From Bradyrhizobium elkanii WSM2783 (GTDB lineage: Bacteria; Pseudomonadota; Alphaproteobacteria; Rhizobiales; Xanthobacteraceae), in assembly GCF_000472865.1 (NCBI RefSeq), contig NZ_AXAP01000061.1, positions 10,853 through 51,876 on the forward strand: DNA of 41,024 bases, given 5' to 3'. Below the pieces are notes generated by a model that was given only the letters and a program-made list of their open reading frames with translations, ran no database searches and had not been told where the DNA came from. The translations under genes and the position numbers were made by a program. This document shows, one piece after another, positions 1 to 8,367 of this stretch (position 1 is its first letter; every line of letters starts with the position of its first letter).

Positions 1-39
1 GGGACGAGCCCGGCCATGACGGTGAATAGTAGGACCTGG

Positions 40-933
40 TCACTTATGGATCAGCGTGCCGGTCCCCTGATCGGTGAACAGCTCCAGCAGGACCGCATGC
101 TGCGTCTTGCCGTCGATGATGACGACGCCCTGCACGCCCTGCTCCAGGGCGTAGATGCAGGTCTCGACCTTCGGGATCATGCCGCCGGAAATGGTGCCGT
201 CCGCGATCAATTTGCGCGCATCCTTCACCGACAGTTCCGGGATCAGCTTCTTGGACTTGTCGAGCACGCCCGGCACGTCGGTGAGCAGCAGCAGGCGCTT
301 GGCCTTCAAGGCTCCGGCCACCGCGCCGGCGAAGGTGTCGGCATTGATGTTCAGCGTCTGGCCGTCCTTGGATGTCGCCAGCGGCGCCAGCACCGGGATC
401 AGCTCATAGCCGATGAGCTGGTTGAGCAGCGTCAGGTCGACCTTCTCCGGTTCGCCGACGAAGCCGAGATCGATCGCCTTCTCGATGTTGGAACCAGGAT
501 CGATCATGGTGCGCGTCGTCTTCGACGCCTTCACCATGTTGCCGTCCTTGCCGGAGAGGCCGACCGCCTTGCCGCCGGCCTCGTTGATATAGCCGACGAG
601 CTGCTTGTTGACCGAGCCGGCCAGCACCATTTCGACGATCTCGATCGTCGCCGCATCGGTGATGCGCAGGCCCGCCGCGAATTCGGACTGGATGCCGAGG
701 CGCTTGAGCATGGTCGCGATCTGCGGCCCGCCGCCATGCACGACCACCGGATTGATCGCGGTCTGCTCCAGGAGCACGATGTCGCGCGCAAACGCCTTGG
801 CGGTGTCCTCCGCGCCCATGGCATGGCCGCCATATTTGATGACGATGGTTTCCTCGTCATATTCTTGCATATGCGGCAGCGCCTCGGACAGGATGCGGGC
901 CTGGTCGAGCGGGCTGATCTTCGTGTCGGTCAT
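40..933 (-). CDS. argB: Acetylglutamate kinase
   Basis: ArgB phosphorylates N-acetyl-L-glutamate with ATP, the second step of arginine biosynthesis, in the cytoplasm. The 297-residue product has the usual length for the family. It shows the glycine-rich nucleotide/substrate loop IKYGGHAM near residues 33-40 and the VVHGGGPQI motif near 64-72, both hallmarks of the amino-acid kinase fold. It is the last gene of the leftward rpmH-rnpA-yidC-engB-DUF423-argB run. A 217-bp gap before it, largely a palindromic repeat, makes a separate promoter possible. The ATG at 933 is the natural start. Identification is by recognition of conserved motifs and of the gene order known from Bradyrhizobium relatives. 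Confidence 0.96.
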   Translation of the reverse strand: MTDTKISPLDQARILSEALPHMQEYDEETIVIKYGGHAMGAEDTAKAFARDIVLLEQTAINPVVVHGGGPQIATMLKRLGIQSEFAAGLRITDAATIEIVEMVLAGSVNKQLVGYINEAGGKAVGLSGKDGNMVKASKTTRTMIDPGSNIEKAIDLGFVGEPEKVDLTLLNQLIGYELIPVLAPLATSKDGQTLNINADTFAGAVAGALKAKRLLLLTDVPGVLDKSKKLIPELSVKDARKLIADGTISGGMIPKVETCIYALEQGVQGVVIIDGKTQHAVLLELFTDQGTGTLIHK

Positions 934-1012
934 GGAGCGGGTCTCGCTATTCCCAGAAAGCGGCGTCGGGCGCGGTTCTATCTGATTGGCGGGCGAGGCG
1001 CAAAGCGCTGTT

Positions 1013-1150
1013 CACCCTCTCCCCTTGTGGGAGAGGGTGGCTTCGATGCGGAAGCATCGAAGCCGGGTGAGGGGTCTGTCTCCGCGGATAGAGACCCCTC
1101 ATCCGGCGTGGACTGCGTCCACGCCACATTCTCCCACAAGGGGAGAAGGG
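1013..1150. repeat. Compound palindromic intergenic repeat
   Basis: The DUF423-argB gap holds a compact set of inverted repeats. An 11-bp perfect stem (CACCCTCTCCC, loop CTTGT) lies at 1013-1039, a 9-bp stem (CTTCGATGC) at 1041-1062, and a GGCGTGGAC stem at 1104-1124. The last 22 bases (1129-1150) are an inverted near-copy of the first hairpin, so the whole block can fold as one long palindrome. This pattern, with CCCTTGTGGGAGA and GGGTGAGGGG, is typical of dispersed repeats in Bradyrhizobium-type genomes. As RNA it could attenuate or stabilise the transcript between DUF423 and argB; that role is inferred. Confidence 0.8.
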
Positions 1151-1522
1151 TTAAGTCCGCCGTGGCCATGCTGCCGCAAGCGCCAGCACCAGCCAGCTTA
1201 CGATCAACAGCGTCCCGCCGGTCGGCGCGGCCATCGGAAACAGGCCGTGGCCGGCATATTGGCGCAGGCAGAGATCGCCGGCGAACAATGACGCGGCGAT
1301 GACGAAGCCGATCGCTGAAACAGTCCCGATCGCGCGGTTCAGCAAGCCGCGCCCGACGAGGGCGATTGCCCCGAGCACCGCACTGGCATGAAACAGCAGC
1401 ATCGACGAGGCGGCTGCAAGCCGCGTCGCATCGGCGAGATGGGCGGATCCGGCCGCCAGCATCACGCCACAGGCGCCCATGATGCCGGCCAGGACCAGCA
1501 GGATTCGATGCAGGCTGTTCAT
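1151..1522 (-). CDS. DUF423 family small inner-membrane protein
   Basis: A 123-residue protein made almost entirely of four hydrophobic helices (roughly 6-25, 36-55, 63-83 and 99-118). It opens with a short N-terminal segment and then a glycine/alanine-rich first helix. Length, topology and the conserved GAxGVMLAAGSAHL-like start match the DUF423 (YgdD-like) family, whose function is unknown. Its ATG overlaps the engB stop by four bases, which points to translational coupling. It probably sits in the inner membrane; no catalytic residues are evident. Confidence 0.85.
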   Translation of the reverse strand: MNSLHRILLVLAGIMGACGVMLAAGSAHLADATRLAAASSMLLFHASAVLGAIALVGRGLLNRAIGTVSAIGFVIAASLFAGDLCLRQYAGHGLFPMAAPTGGTLLIVSWLVLALAAAWPRRT

Positions 1523-2172
1523 CCGCGGCGCTCTTCGAGCAGGCGCACCATCGCGGCACGCAGCTCCGGCATGCCAGTGCCGGTGCGCGAGGAGGTCGCC
1601 AAGACATCCGGAAAGGCGGCCGGGTGTTTCGCCAGCGCGGCCGCGGTCTCTTCGATGCGGGCGGCGAGTTCGGAGGCTTTCACCTGGTCCGCCTTGGTCA
1701 GCACCACCTGGTAGCTGACGGCCGATTTGTCGAGCGTCTTCAGGACATCGAGATCGACATCCTTGATGCCATGGCGGGCATCGATCAGGACATAGACCCG
1801 CGCCAGGGTGGCGCGGCCCTGCAGGAATTTTTGGATCAGCGCGGTCCAGGACGCGACCTTGGCCTTGGGCGCGGAGGCATAGCCATAGCCGGGCATGTCG
1901 ACCAAACGGAAGCCCGCTTTCTCAGGGCCTTCGAAGAAGATCAGTTCCTGTGTGCGTCCCGGCGTGTGCGATGTGCGCGCGAGCGAACTGCGGCCGGTGA
2001 GCGCGTTGATCAGGCTCGACTTGCCGACATTGGAGCGACCGGCAAAGGCAACCTCGAGCCCCGCCATCGGCGGCAGCGTCTCGATCGACGGCGCGGCCCA
2101 GATGAAATGCCAGTCGCCGGCGAACAGTTTTCGCCCCGCTTCGATCAGCTCCGCATCGGTTTCGGCGGTCAT
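1519..2172 (-). CDS. engB: Ribosome biogenesis GTP-binding protein EngB/YsxC
   Basis: EngB (YihA/YsxC) is an essential GTPase of the TrmE-Era-EngA-EngB-Septin group that assists assembly of the large ribosomal subunit. The 217-residue product has the G1 loop GRSNVGKSS at 45-53, the G3 motif DMPGYG at 92-97 and the G4 motif TKAD at 159-162. It follows yidC in the leftward core operon, separated from it by an 80-bp palindromic repeat, and overlaps DUF423 by four bases. Length and motif spacing are normal for the family. Confidence 0.95.
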   Translation of the reverse strand: MTAETDAELIEAGRKLFAGDWHFIWAAPSIETLPPMAGLEVAFAGRSNVGKSSLINALTGRSSLARTSHTPGRTQELIFFEGPEKAGFRLVDMPGYGYASAPKAKVASWTALIQKFLQGRATLARVYVLIDARHGIKDVDLDVLKTLDKSAVSYQVVLTKADQVKASELAARIEETAAALAKHPAAFPDVLATSSRTGTGMPELRAAMVRLLEERRG

Positions 2173-2193
2173 GTGGGAAGGATCTCATTCCCC

Positions 2194-2274
2194 GTCATTC
2201 CGGGATGGTCCGCAGGACCAGACCCGGAATCTCGAGATTCCGGGTTCGATGCTGGCGCATCGCCCCGGAATGAC
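2194..2274. repeat. Palindromic intergenic repeat (GTCATTCCGG type)
   Basis: The yidC-engB gap contains an imperfect palindrome bounded by GTCATTCCGG (2194-2203) and its exact complement CCGGAATGAC (2265-2274). The centre, around 2222-2243, is a second palindrome (CCCGGAATCTCGAGATTCCGGG). This element is of a kind widespread between genes in Bradyrhizobium and Rhodopseudomonas. In the transcript it would form a long cruciform hairpin between yidC and engB. Confidence 0.8.
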
Positions 2275-2283
2275 AGCATCATG

Positions 2284-4134
2284 TTACGTCGCCTTCTTCG
2301 CGAAGGTGGCCTTGAGATTGTCGAACAATTCTACCTTCACCCCGTTCCGGTGCATGATGTAGCTCTGCTGCGCCACCGAAAGCAGGTTGTTCCAGGCCCA
2401 GTAGATCACCAGGCCTGCCGGGAAGCCGGCCAGCATGAAGGTGAAGATCAAGGGCATCCAGTCGAAGATCATCTTCTGCGTCGGATCCGGCGGCGTCGGA
2501 TTGAGCTTCATCTGGAACCACATCGTGATGCCCATGATGATGGGCCAGATGCCGAGCCAGAGATAATGGCCGAACACCGGGATCGTGGTGGGGTCGAACG
2601 GGATCAGGCCGAACAGGGTGAACAGGTTGGTGGGATCCGGCGCCGACAGGTCCTTGATCCAGCCGAAGAACGGCGCGTGCCGCATCTCGATGGTGACGAA
2701 CAGCACCTTGTAGAGCGAGAAGAACACCGGGATCTGCAGCGCGATGGGAAGACAGCCCGCGATCGGGTTGATCTTCTCCTTCTTGTAGATCTCCATCATC
2801 TCCTGCTGCTGCTTCACCCGGTCGTCCGGATAGCGCTCCTTCAGCGCCGCAAGCTGCGGCTGGATCGACTTCATCTTCGCCATCGAGGCGTAGGACTTGT
2901 TGGCGAGCGGGAAGAACAACAGCTTCACGATCACCGTCACCAGCAGGATCGAGACGCCGAAATTGCCGAACAGGCGATAGAACCAGTCGAGCGCCAGGAA
3001 CATCGGCTTGGTGATGAAGTAGAACCAGCCCCAGTCGATCAGCAGATCGAAATGATTGAGACCGAGCTGCCGGTTGTAGCCGCCGGGTCCAAGCGGGAAG
3101 TTGATGCCGACGACGCCGGCTTCCTTGGCGCCGGCGAACAGCCGCGCATTGGCGGTGACGGTGGCGCCGGCCGCGACGGTCTGCGGCTCCAGCAGATAAT
3201 CGGTCTGGTACCTTCTGTTATTGTTGATCAGATCGGAGGAAAAGCTCGCCTGCAGCTTGGCGGAGGTGCCCGGCAGCAGTGCGGAAGCCCAGTATTTGTC
3301 GGTGATGCCGAGCCAGCCGTCGGTGGCGCTGAAGTTCACCCGCTTGGCGTCGTCGATCTTCTTGTAGCCGAATTCCTGCAGGCCATGATCGCCGAGATAG
3401 CCGATCAGGCCTTCATGAAGGATGTAATAGCCGGAAACCTGCGGCGTGCCGTGGCGCGAGATCAGCGCAAAGGGATAGAGCGTGACCGGGGCGCTGCCGG
3501 CATTGGTGACGTCATCCTTGATGGTGAAGAGATAGCGGTCATCGATCGCAATCGTGCGGCGGAAGGTCAGGCCTTCGCCATTGTCGTATTTCAGCGTGAC
3601 CGGATTAGTCGGCGTCAGCGCGCCGGAACCCTCCTGCTGCCACACCGTGGTCGCGTCGGGCATCCGCACCGTGGCGCCGGTCGCCGGCACCCAGCCGAAT
3701 TCCGCGTAATAGGGTGCGGCGGTCTGCGACGGCGAGAACAGCACGATCGGTGGTGATTTCGGGTCGACGGTGTCGCGGAATTTCTCCAGCGACAAATCGT
3801 CGATACGCGCGCCCTTCAGCGAGATGCTGCCTGACAATGTGGGCGTGTCGATCTTGACGCGCGGGCTGGCCTCGATCGCGGCTTCGCGGCTGACGACCGG
3901 CGCGCCGGAGGCCGGTTGCGCGCTCGAAGGCGAAGGCGCCGATCCCGGCTGCGGCGCGGTGCCCGGAGTCGTCTGCTGCGTCTGCGGCGGCGTCTGCTGC
4001 TTCTGCAGTTCAGCCTGCGCCTGCTGCTGTGCGCGCTGCTTCTCCATCTGCGGCACGTTGTAGAAATATTGCCAGGCGATCAGCACCAGGCCGGATAGAA
4101 TGACGGCGATGATGGTGTTGCGGTTGTCGGTCAT
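2284..4134 (-). CDS. yidC: Membrane protein insertase YidC
   Basis: YidC inserts and folds inner-membrane proteins alone or with SecYEG. The 616-residue product has the Gram-negative layout. A first transmembrane helix (about 7-25) is followed by a low-complexity Gln/Pro/Ala linker (about 30-75) and a large periplasmic beta domain to about residue 350. The conserved five-helix insertase core fills the C-terminal part, including the segment reading FPLANKSYASMAKMK near 405-420. It sits 19 bp downstream of rnpA, as in most alphaproteobacteria. The Gln-rich linker is typical of the group and is not an anomaly. Confidence 0.96.
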   Translation of the reverse strand: MTDNRNTIIAVILSGLVLIAWQYFYNVPQMEKQRAQQQAQAELQKQQTPPQTQQTTPGTAPQPGSAPSPSSAQPASGAPVVSREAAIEASPRVKIDTPTLSGSISLKGARIDDLSLEKFRDTVDPKSPPIVLFSPSQTAAPYYAEFGWVPATGATVRMPDATTVWQQEGSGALTPTNPVTLKYDNGEGLTFRRTIAIDDRYLFTIKDDVTNAGSAPVTLYPFALISRHGTPQVSGYYILHEGLIGYLGDHGLQEFGYKKIDDAKRVNFSATDGWLGITDKYWASALLPGTSAKLQASFSSDLINNNRRYQTDYLLEPQTVAAGATVTANARLFAGAKEAGVVGINFPLGPGGYNRQLGLNHFDLLIDWGWFYFITKPMFLALDWFYRLFGNFGVSILLVTVIVKLLFFPLANKSYASMAKMKSIQPQLAALKERYPDDRVKQQQEMMEIYKKEKINPIAGCLPIALQIPVFFSLYKVLFVTIEMRHAPFFGWIKDLSAPDPTNLFTLFGLIPFDPTTIPVFGHYLWLGIWPIIMGITMWFQMKLNPTPPDPTQKMIFDWMPLIFTFMLAGFPAGLVIYWAWNNLLSVAQQSYIMHRNGVKVELFDNLKATFAKKAT

Positions 4135-4153
4135 CTCTTCAAGGTCTCGTCAT

Positions 4154-4534
4154 TCAATTCCGGTTGCCGCCGCTCTTTATGTTATTCTGGCTGCGGCCGC
4201 TTTTGGCCGGTTGCCGGTCGAGGCGGCGGAGCGCTGTGCGGAGGTCGTCGAGCATGGCCGCGAAGTCGCGGGTTAGTGCATCCCGGCGGCCGACTAACAC
4301 ATAGTCATGATGTGGCCGCATCGGTATGACGTCGAGCCGCTGTATCAGCGCGCGAAGCCTGCGCCGGATGCGGTTGCGCTCGGTAGCGGTGCCGTTCTTT
4401 TTGGTGACGGTGAAGCCGACGCGGATCGGGCCGTCATCATCACGGGCGCGGCCTTGCAGCACAAAGGCCGGGCTGGTCGCCCGCGCGCCATTGGCAACGG
4501 CGACGAAGTCCGCCCGCTGCCTTAGCCGATCCAT
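4154..4534 (-). CDS. rnpA: Ribonuclease P protein component
   Basis: RnpA is the protein subunit of RNase P, which removes 5' leaders from pre-tRNAs. The 126-residue basic protein carries the family signature RNRIRRRLRALIQ near residues 54-66, preceded by VGFTVTKKNGTATE. It lies 26 bp downstream of rpmH and 19 bp upstream of yidC, the standard arrangement. The C-terminal tail is Lys/Arg/Asn-rich and variable. Confidence 0.95.
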   Translation of the reverse strand: MDRLRQRADFVAVANGARATSPAFVLQGRARDDDGPIRVGFTVTKKNGTATERNRIRRRLRALIQRLDVIPMRPHHDYVLVGRRDALTRDFAAMLDDLRTALRRLDRQPAKSGRSQNNIKSGGNRN

Positions 4535-4560
4535 TTAGAATCTCCGGAAGACGCCCGGGC

Positions 4561-4695
4561 TCAGGCGCTCAGACGCTTGCGGCCACGCGCGCGGCGCGCG
4601 GCGAGGACCTTGCGGCCACCGGCCGTGGCGAGACGGGCGCGGAAGCCGTGGCGGCGCTTGCGCACCAGTTTGCTGGGTTGATAAGTCCGCTTCAC
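4561..4695 (-). CDS. rpmH: 50S ribosomal protein L34
   Basis: A 44-residue highly basic protein starting with KRTYQPSKLVRKRRHGF, the unmistakable L34 signature, and ending GRKRLSA. The start codon is GTG at 4695, preceded by a GGAG ribosome binding site about eight bases upstream. An in-frame open stretch continues upstream to 4881, but the family length and the binding site fix the start at 4695. It is the first gene of the leftward core operon, under the promoter at 4835-4863. Confidence 0.97.
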   Translation of the reverse strand: MKRTYQPSKLVRKRRHGFRARLATAGGRKVLAARRARGRKRLSA

Positions 4696-4834
4696 GGGTC
4701 GTTCTCCGCTGAACAGGCAATCTGCCGATGAATTGAGATAGGTCCGATGATGCTGGCCGGCCCAGAATGGGCCATTCGCGGCCCCAAATGAGCCGCCCCC
4801 GGCAAAACCGGGGCATCGCGGACAATTTGCGCGG

Positions 4835-4863
4835 CTTATACGGGAGCGCCTCCTTTTCGTCAA
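4835..4863 (-). promoter_or_regulatory. Sigma70-type promoter of the rpmH operon
   Basis: Read leftward, TTGACG (4863-4858) and TATAAG (4840-4835) are separated by exactly 17 bases. This is close to a consensus vegetative promoter, about 140 bp upstream of the rpmH start. Its position fits constitutive high expression of L34 and the downstream rnpA-yidC-engB genes. It is called by eye; no transcription start is known. Confidence 0.7.
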
Positions 4864-5067
4864 TGTCGGCCAGCGCGGCAAAAGCGGTTCTTCGAAAGGT
4901 CGTAATTCGCGGAAATAGTCCTGATTCTGTGGGGTTGTTGTCTATGTGGCCCGGCGTTAGCCGGCTGCATCCGGGGCACATGGAACCGGCTTACATTAGC
5001 GATCCGTAATTTGACCGGCGATGGTGCACGGCAGCATGCTGAACATGCGCCAAAGAAGGCCTATATC

Positions 5068-6546
5068 GTGTCAGTGACCGACGATCAGCCGACGACGGAG
5101 AAGTCTCGGGCGCAGCCGGTGTACCGGCTTGGCCTGTCCGGCAAGCTTCTGCTGCTCACGATCCCCCTGGTGATGATCGCCGGGATGCTGATCTATGTGC
5201 CCGCGATCGCCAACTTCCGGATGAACCGGCTGAACGACCGGCTGGCCGCTGCCAACACCGCGGCGCTGGTGCTCGATGCCGCGCCGTCCGGCTACGTCCC
5301 GGAATCGCTGGCGCGCCAGATCCTGACCAGCATCGGCGCTCGTGCGGTGGCCATCAAGATGGGCCAGCAGCGGCGGCTGCTCGCCAGCGCCGACCTGCCG
5401 GCTGCGATCGACCACGACGTCGACATGCGCGAGATGTCGGTGTGGTCGGCGATCGTCGATGCGTTCCAGATCATGCTGGAGCATGGCGACCAGACCATCC
5501 GCGTGGTCGGGCCGGCGCCGGGCCAGGCGCAGTTCATCGAGGTCGTGATCGACGAGAAGCCGCTGCGGCAGGCGATGTACCGCTTCTCCCGCAACGTCTT
5601 GATCGTCGCGCTCTTGATCGGGGGCCTCACCGCGGGTCTGGTCTATCTCGCCCTGCATTATTTGTTCGTGCGCCCGATGCGGCGGCTGACCGCGAGCCTG
5701 ATCGGTTTCCACGAAAACCCCGAAAGCTCGGCGCGGATCATCGTGCCGAGCCAACGCGGCGACGAGATCGGCGTCGCCGAGCGCGAGCTTTCCGACATGC
5801 AGCGCGACCTGGTCTCGATGCTGCATCAGAAGAGCCGGCTGGCGGCGCTGGGGCTCGCCGTCTCCAAGATCAACCACGATCTGCGCAACCTGCTTGCCTC
5901 CTCGCAGCTCTTGTCCGATCAACTCGCAAGCGTCCCCGATCCCAGGGTGCAACGCTTCGCGCCGAAATTGCTGCGCTCGCTCGAACGCGCCATCGCATTC
6001 TGCCAGTCGACATTGTCCTACGGCCGTGCCCAGGAGGCCGCGCCCGACCGCCGCATGATCCTGGTCGAGCCCGTCGTCGTCGAGGTGCGCGAATCGGCGG
6101 GGCTTGCGTCCGACGCCTCGATCACCTGGATCAGCGCCATCGAGCGCGGGCTTGCGATCGACGCCGATCCGGACCAGCTGTTCCGCGTGCTGCTCAACCT
6201 CGTGCGCAACGCGGCGCAGGCGCTGGAGAGCCGTCCGGCAACCGACGGCGGTGCCCAGCAGATCCGCATCACCGGCCGCCGCGAGGGGACGGTCGCGATC
6301 ATCGAGGTCTCCGACACCGGCCCCGGCGTTCCCCAGAAGACCCGCGATCACCTGTTCGAGGCGTTCCAGACGTCCGGCCGCCCCGGCGGCAGCGGGCTCG
6401 GCCTTGCGATCGCCGCCGAACTGATCCGTGCCCATGACGGCGAGATCCACCTCGTCGAAGGCACCATCGGCGCCACCTTCCGCATCGCCATCCCCGACCG
6501 CCCGGTGGAACTCCAGATCGTCCGCACCGAGCGCGCACGGGCGTGA
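5068..6546 (+). CDS. Membrane-bound sensor histidine kinase
   Basis: A 492-residue two-component sensor. A first transmembrane helix lies near 26-48, then a short periplasmic domain of about 125 residues. A second helix lies near 176-202, followed by a HAMP linker, a dimerisation helix with the phospho-acceptor in KINHDLRNLL (His about 270) and a C-terminal HATPase_c domain with an N-box (NLVRNAAQ), DTGPGVP and GSGLGLAIA near 441. The start is placed at GTG 5068 because AGAAGG lies eight bases upstream; the frame is open back to a TTG at 5011. No response regulator is adjacent, so it is an orphan kinase of unknown signal. It diverges from rpmH. Confidence 0.88.
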   Translation: MSVTDDQPTTEKSRAQPVYRLGLSGKLLLLTIPLVMIAGMLIYVPAIANFRMNRLNDRLAAANTAALVLDAAPSGYVPESLARQILTSIGARAVAIKMGQQRRLLASADLPAAIDHDVDMREMSVWSAIVDAFQIMLEHGDQTIRVVGPAPGQAQFIEVVIDEKPLRQAMYRFSRNVLIVALLIGGLTAGLVYLALHYLFVRPMRRLTASLIGFHENPESSARIIVPSQRGDEIGVAERELSDMQRDLVSMLHQKSRLAALGLAVSKINHDLRNLLASSQLLSDQLASVPDPRVQRFAPKLLRSLERAIAFCQSTLSYGRAQEAAPDRRMILVEPVVVEVRESAGLASDASITWISAIERGLAIDADPDQLFRVLLNLVRNAAQALESRPATDGGAQQIRITGRREGTVAIIEVSDTGPGVPQKTRDHLFEAFQTSGRPGGSGLGLAIAAELIRAHDGEIHLVEGTIGATFRIAIPDRPVELQIVRTERARA

Positions 6547-6547
6547 G

Positions 6548-6600
6548 GTGGGCCGGAATAGCGGGAAACTCCGGATTTTTCACCTCCCTGGGCCCACTTT
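6548..6600 (+). terminator. Possible hairpin terminator after the histidine kinase
   Basis: GTGGGCC at 6548-6554 is complementary to GGCCCAC at 6591-6597, with an inner CCGGA/TCCGG stem between them and TTT immediately after. It lies just after the kinase stop codon. The loop is long and the T tract short, so its efficiency is doubtful. Confidence 0.35.
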
Positions 6601-6735
6601 CGGCTCAAATCAACCCAGCGAACCGCCATCCCGGACCTTGCCAACCGGGCCGGGACCCTGTAGCTAGAGCGCTCTTTCGCTGATGCGCCCGAGCCTCCTC
6701 GGATGCACCTTGGGCCAAGCCCCTCACGCGAAAAC

Positions 6736-6812
6736 GCGCCCGTAGCTCAGCTGGATAGAGCATCAGACTACGAATCTGAGGGTCGGACGTTCGAATCGTT
6801 CCGGGCGCGCCA
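6736..6812 (+). tRNA. tRNA-Arg (anticodon ACG)
   Basis: The sequence folds as a complete tRNA. A 7-bp acceptor stem pairs GCGCCCG with CGGGCGC. The D arm contains AGCTCAGCTGGATAGAGC. The anticodon arm is TCAGA-CTACGAA-TCTGA, giving anticodon ACG, and the T arm has the GTTCGAATC loop. The 3' end carries an encoded CCA (6810-6812). Accessory genes begin directly downstream, so its 3' end is a plausible integration site for the island that follows. Confidence 0.96.
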
Positions 6813-6914
6813 TCAAGCTTTTGCAAACACAGCGTTTTTTCTGCCGAACGATTTGGCTGCTTCCATGCCGCTCGCTCTTGGAAGCAATGTGGAAGCGCGC
6901 TGACCTAAAAGTCC

Positions 6915-7214
6915 TCACTCGGCGCATTTGCATTCAGCTTTGCAGCTCACGCCGCCCCGTGCGAACCGCTCGGGTTCGTAATAATTCTTTCGCAACAGTC
7001 CCAGTGCGTTCCGATAAGCTGAGTACCCAGTAGGGAATGGGCCGTGCGCTGGTTCCGTAGGCGCGAACCCCCGCTGCCGCGCGCACCAGTACCAACCTGC
7101 GCTGAGCCGTCCGAAGCTTTCCAGCGACCGGTCAGCATAGAACACCTCAATAGGAGCGCCGGTCAGTGGGTGGATGTCGAAGAACGCCTTATGGGCGCGT
7201 TCGGGATGGGACAC
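6915..7214 (-). CDS. Conserved hypothetical protein downstream of ArdC
   Basis: A 99-residue protein beginning at GTG 7214, with GAGG seven bases upstream. It starts nine bases after the stop of the ArdC-like gene, so the two form an operon. The central stretch HPLTGAPIEVFYADRSLE followed by a Trp/Tyr-rich WYWCARQRGF looks like a compact folded domain, and the C-terminus ends in a Cys-rich CKAECKC tail. I do not recognise a named family. The pairing with ArdC suggests a plasmid- or ICE-type accessory role, but that is inference. Confidence 0.6.
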   Translation of the reverse strand: MSHPERAHKAFFDIHPLTGAPIEVFYADRSLESFGRLSAGWYWCARQRGFAPTEPAHGPFPTGYSAYRNALGLLRKNYYEPERFARGGVSCKAECKCAE

Positions 7215-7223
7215 GGCGGTGCC

Positions 7224-8105
7224 TCACGCAGCAACGTCCGTTGGCTCGGCAAGCGTCAGGCCGCGCAGGTAATCAGCGGCGGCTTGTGCCTTGCTGCATG
7301 CCGTGAAGAACGCCCGGCTATCGGCCTTCAGGAGGCCAATCCAGTTTTGGATATAACCCGCGTGGCGCAGATCGCCGTCGATCGAGAACTCGGCACAAAG
7401 AAACGCTGAGCACAGTTCGGCAACCAGCTCCTCGGCAGCGTATGCCCTCTCGCCAAAGCGGTGGCGCAGATCACGTGCGAGGCGCGACTTGTGCCCAGTC
7501 CAGTGGCCAAGCTCATGAAACGCGGTGGCGTAGAACTGTGCAGCGTTCTTGAAAGCCTCAAAGCGGGGCAGGCTGACGGAGTCATCGCCCGGGCGGTAAT
7601 ACGCCTCGCCAAACCCTTCCCGGATGGTAGCGCCGCTGCAGGCCAAGAACTCGTCAATCGTGGCGTCGCGTTCGTCTGCATTGCGCGGCTTTCCCTCACC
7701 GAGCGTCACGACCCGCGCGGGTAGGTTCTCGCACTGGTCGACGTTGAACACGGTGTATTCGCGCAGCATCGGCACAAGGCGCGTTGCGGTGTCATCCTCC
7801 GCGCTCTTGTCGCGGACCTGTAGCTGTTTCACGAAGTAGACCTTCGTGCCGCGTTCACCCTTGCGAACACAACCGCCCAGCTCCAAGGCCTGCTTGAAAG
7901 TTAGAAATCGCGGCGTGCGATATCCCGCCGCTTGCGCCATCCACAACAGAATGACGTTGCACCCCGAATAGGGGCGATTGGTCACGGCGTTGCATGGCGT
8001 GTTCGCGCCGGGACTCGCTGACCATGGCTTGATCCACGGCGCCGCGCCGGCTTCTAACTCTGCGATGATGCGCGTTGATACTTCTGCATAGAGGTCACGT
8101 TTCAT
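7224..8105 (-). CDS. ArdC-like anti-restriction protein (ssDNA-binding plus zincin domain)
   Basis: A 293-residue two-domain protein. The N-terminal half, starting MKRDLYAEVSTRIIAELE with PWIKPW near 23-28, matches the ArdC N-terminal ssDNA-binding domain (DUF1738). The C-terminal half carries a zincin-like metallopeptidase motif HELGH at about 197-201 within FHELGHWTGH. ArdC proteins from conjugative plasmids protect incoming DNA from restriction. The start is placed at ATG 8105, where AGGGA lies four bases upstream; the frame continues to 8138. It points away from the helicase cassette and is a plausible remnant of the element that brought the island. Confidence 0.88.
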   Translation of the reverse strand: MKRDLYAEVSTRIIAELEAGAAPWIKPWSASPGANTPCNAVTNRPYSGCNVILLWMAQAAGYRTPRFLTFKQALELGGCVRKGERGTKVYFVKQLQVRDKSAEDDTATRLVPMLREYTVFNVDQCENLPARVVTLGEGKPRNADERDATIDEFLACSGATIREGFGEAYYRPGDDSVSLPRFEAFKNAAQFYATAFHELGHWTGHKSRLARDLRHRFGERAYAAEELVAELCSAFLCAEFSIDGDLRHAGYIQNWIGLLKADSRAFFTACSKAQAAADYLRGLTLAEPTDVAA

Positions 8106-8315
8106 ACTTCCCTCGCTGGCTGTAGCTGACGCGACCACGGTCGGTCGCGTTGCTAAAGCCGCGTCGGGTCGGATGAAGCGGACCTGGAAATTTTACCCCT
8201 GGGGGTGCATGGACGGGCCCCCCGGTCTCGCGCGCGCCGAGACATGGGTTGAAAATATATAGCCCCAAAAAAGTAATCGTTAAGAAAGTATGAATGCAGG
8301 GGCAATCTGCGAATA

Positions 8316-8345
8316 CGAAAAAGGCCGCTCGGACGGAGTGGCCTA
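8316..8345 (-). terminator. Rho-independent terminator of the DUF1236 gene
   Basis: Read leftward, AGGCCACTC (8344-8336) and GAGCGGCCT (8330-8322) form a 9-bp stem with one G-T pair and a five-base loop, followed directly by TTTTT. It lies 23 bp past the stop codon of the DUF1236 gene, a textbook intrinsic terminator position. The rest of the 8106-8315 gap shows no gene. Confidence 0.8.
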
Positions 8346-8367
8346 TCCGCATGTTTCGAGCTGCAGC

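Noticed and set aside
1..39. Possible start of another leftward gene (ATG at 18-16) after argB
   Set aside because: Only five codons are visible, so nothing can be said about its identity.
16..1302. Long rightward open frame of 428 codons
   Set aside because: It is antisense to argB and the palindromic repeat. High GC produces such shadows, and the translation is Arg/Asp/His-rich without motifs.
1624..3756. 710-codon rightward open frame
   Set aside because: Antisense to engB and yidC; its translation shows the repetitive Arg/His/Asp composition of a shadow frame.
5071..6450. 459-codon leftward open frame
   Set aside because: Antisense to the sensor histidine kinase, which has clear HAMP and HATPase motifs.
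6813..6914. Search for an integrase attachment repeat after the tRNA
   Set aside because: No second copy of the tRNA 3' end could be found by eye elsewhere in the window.
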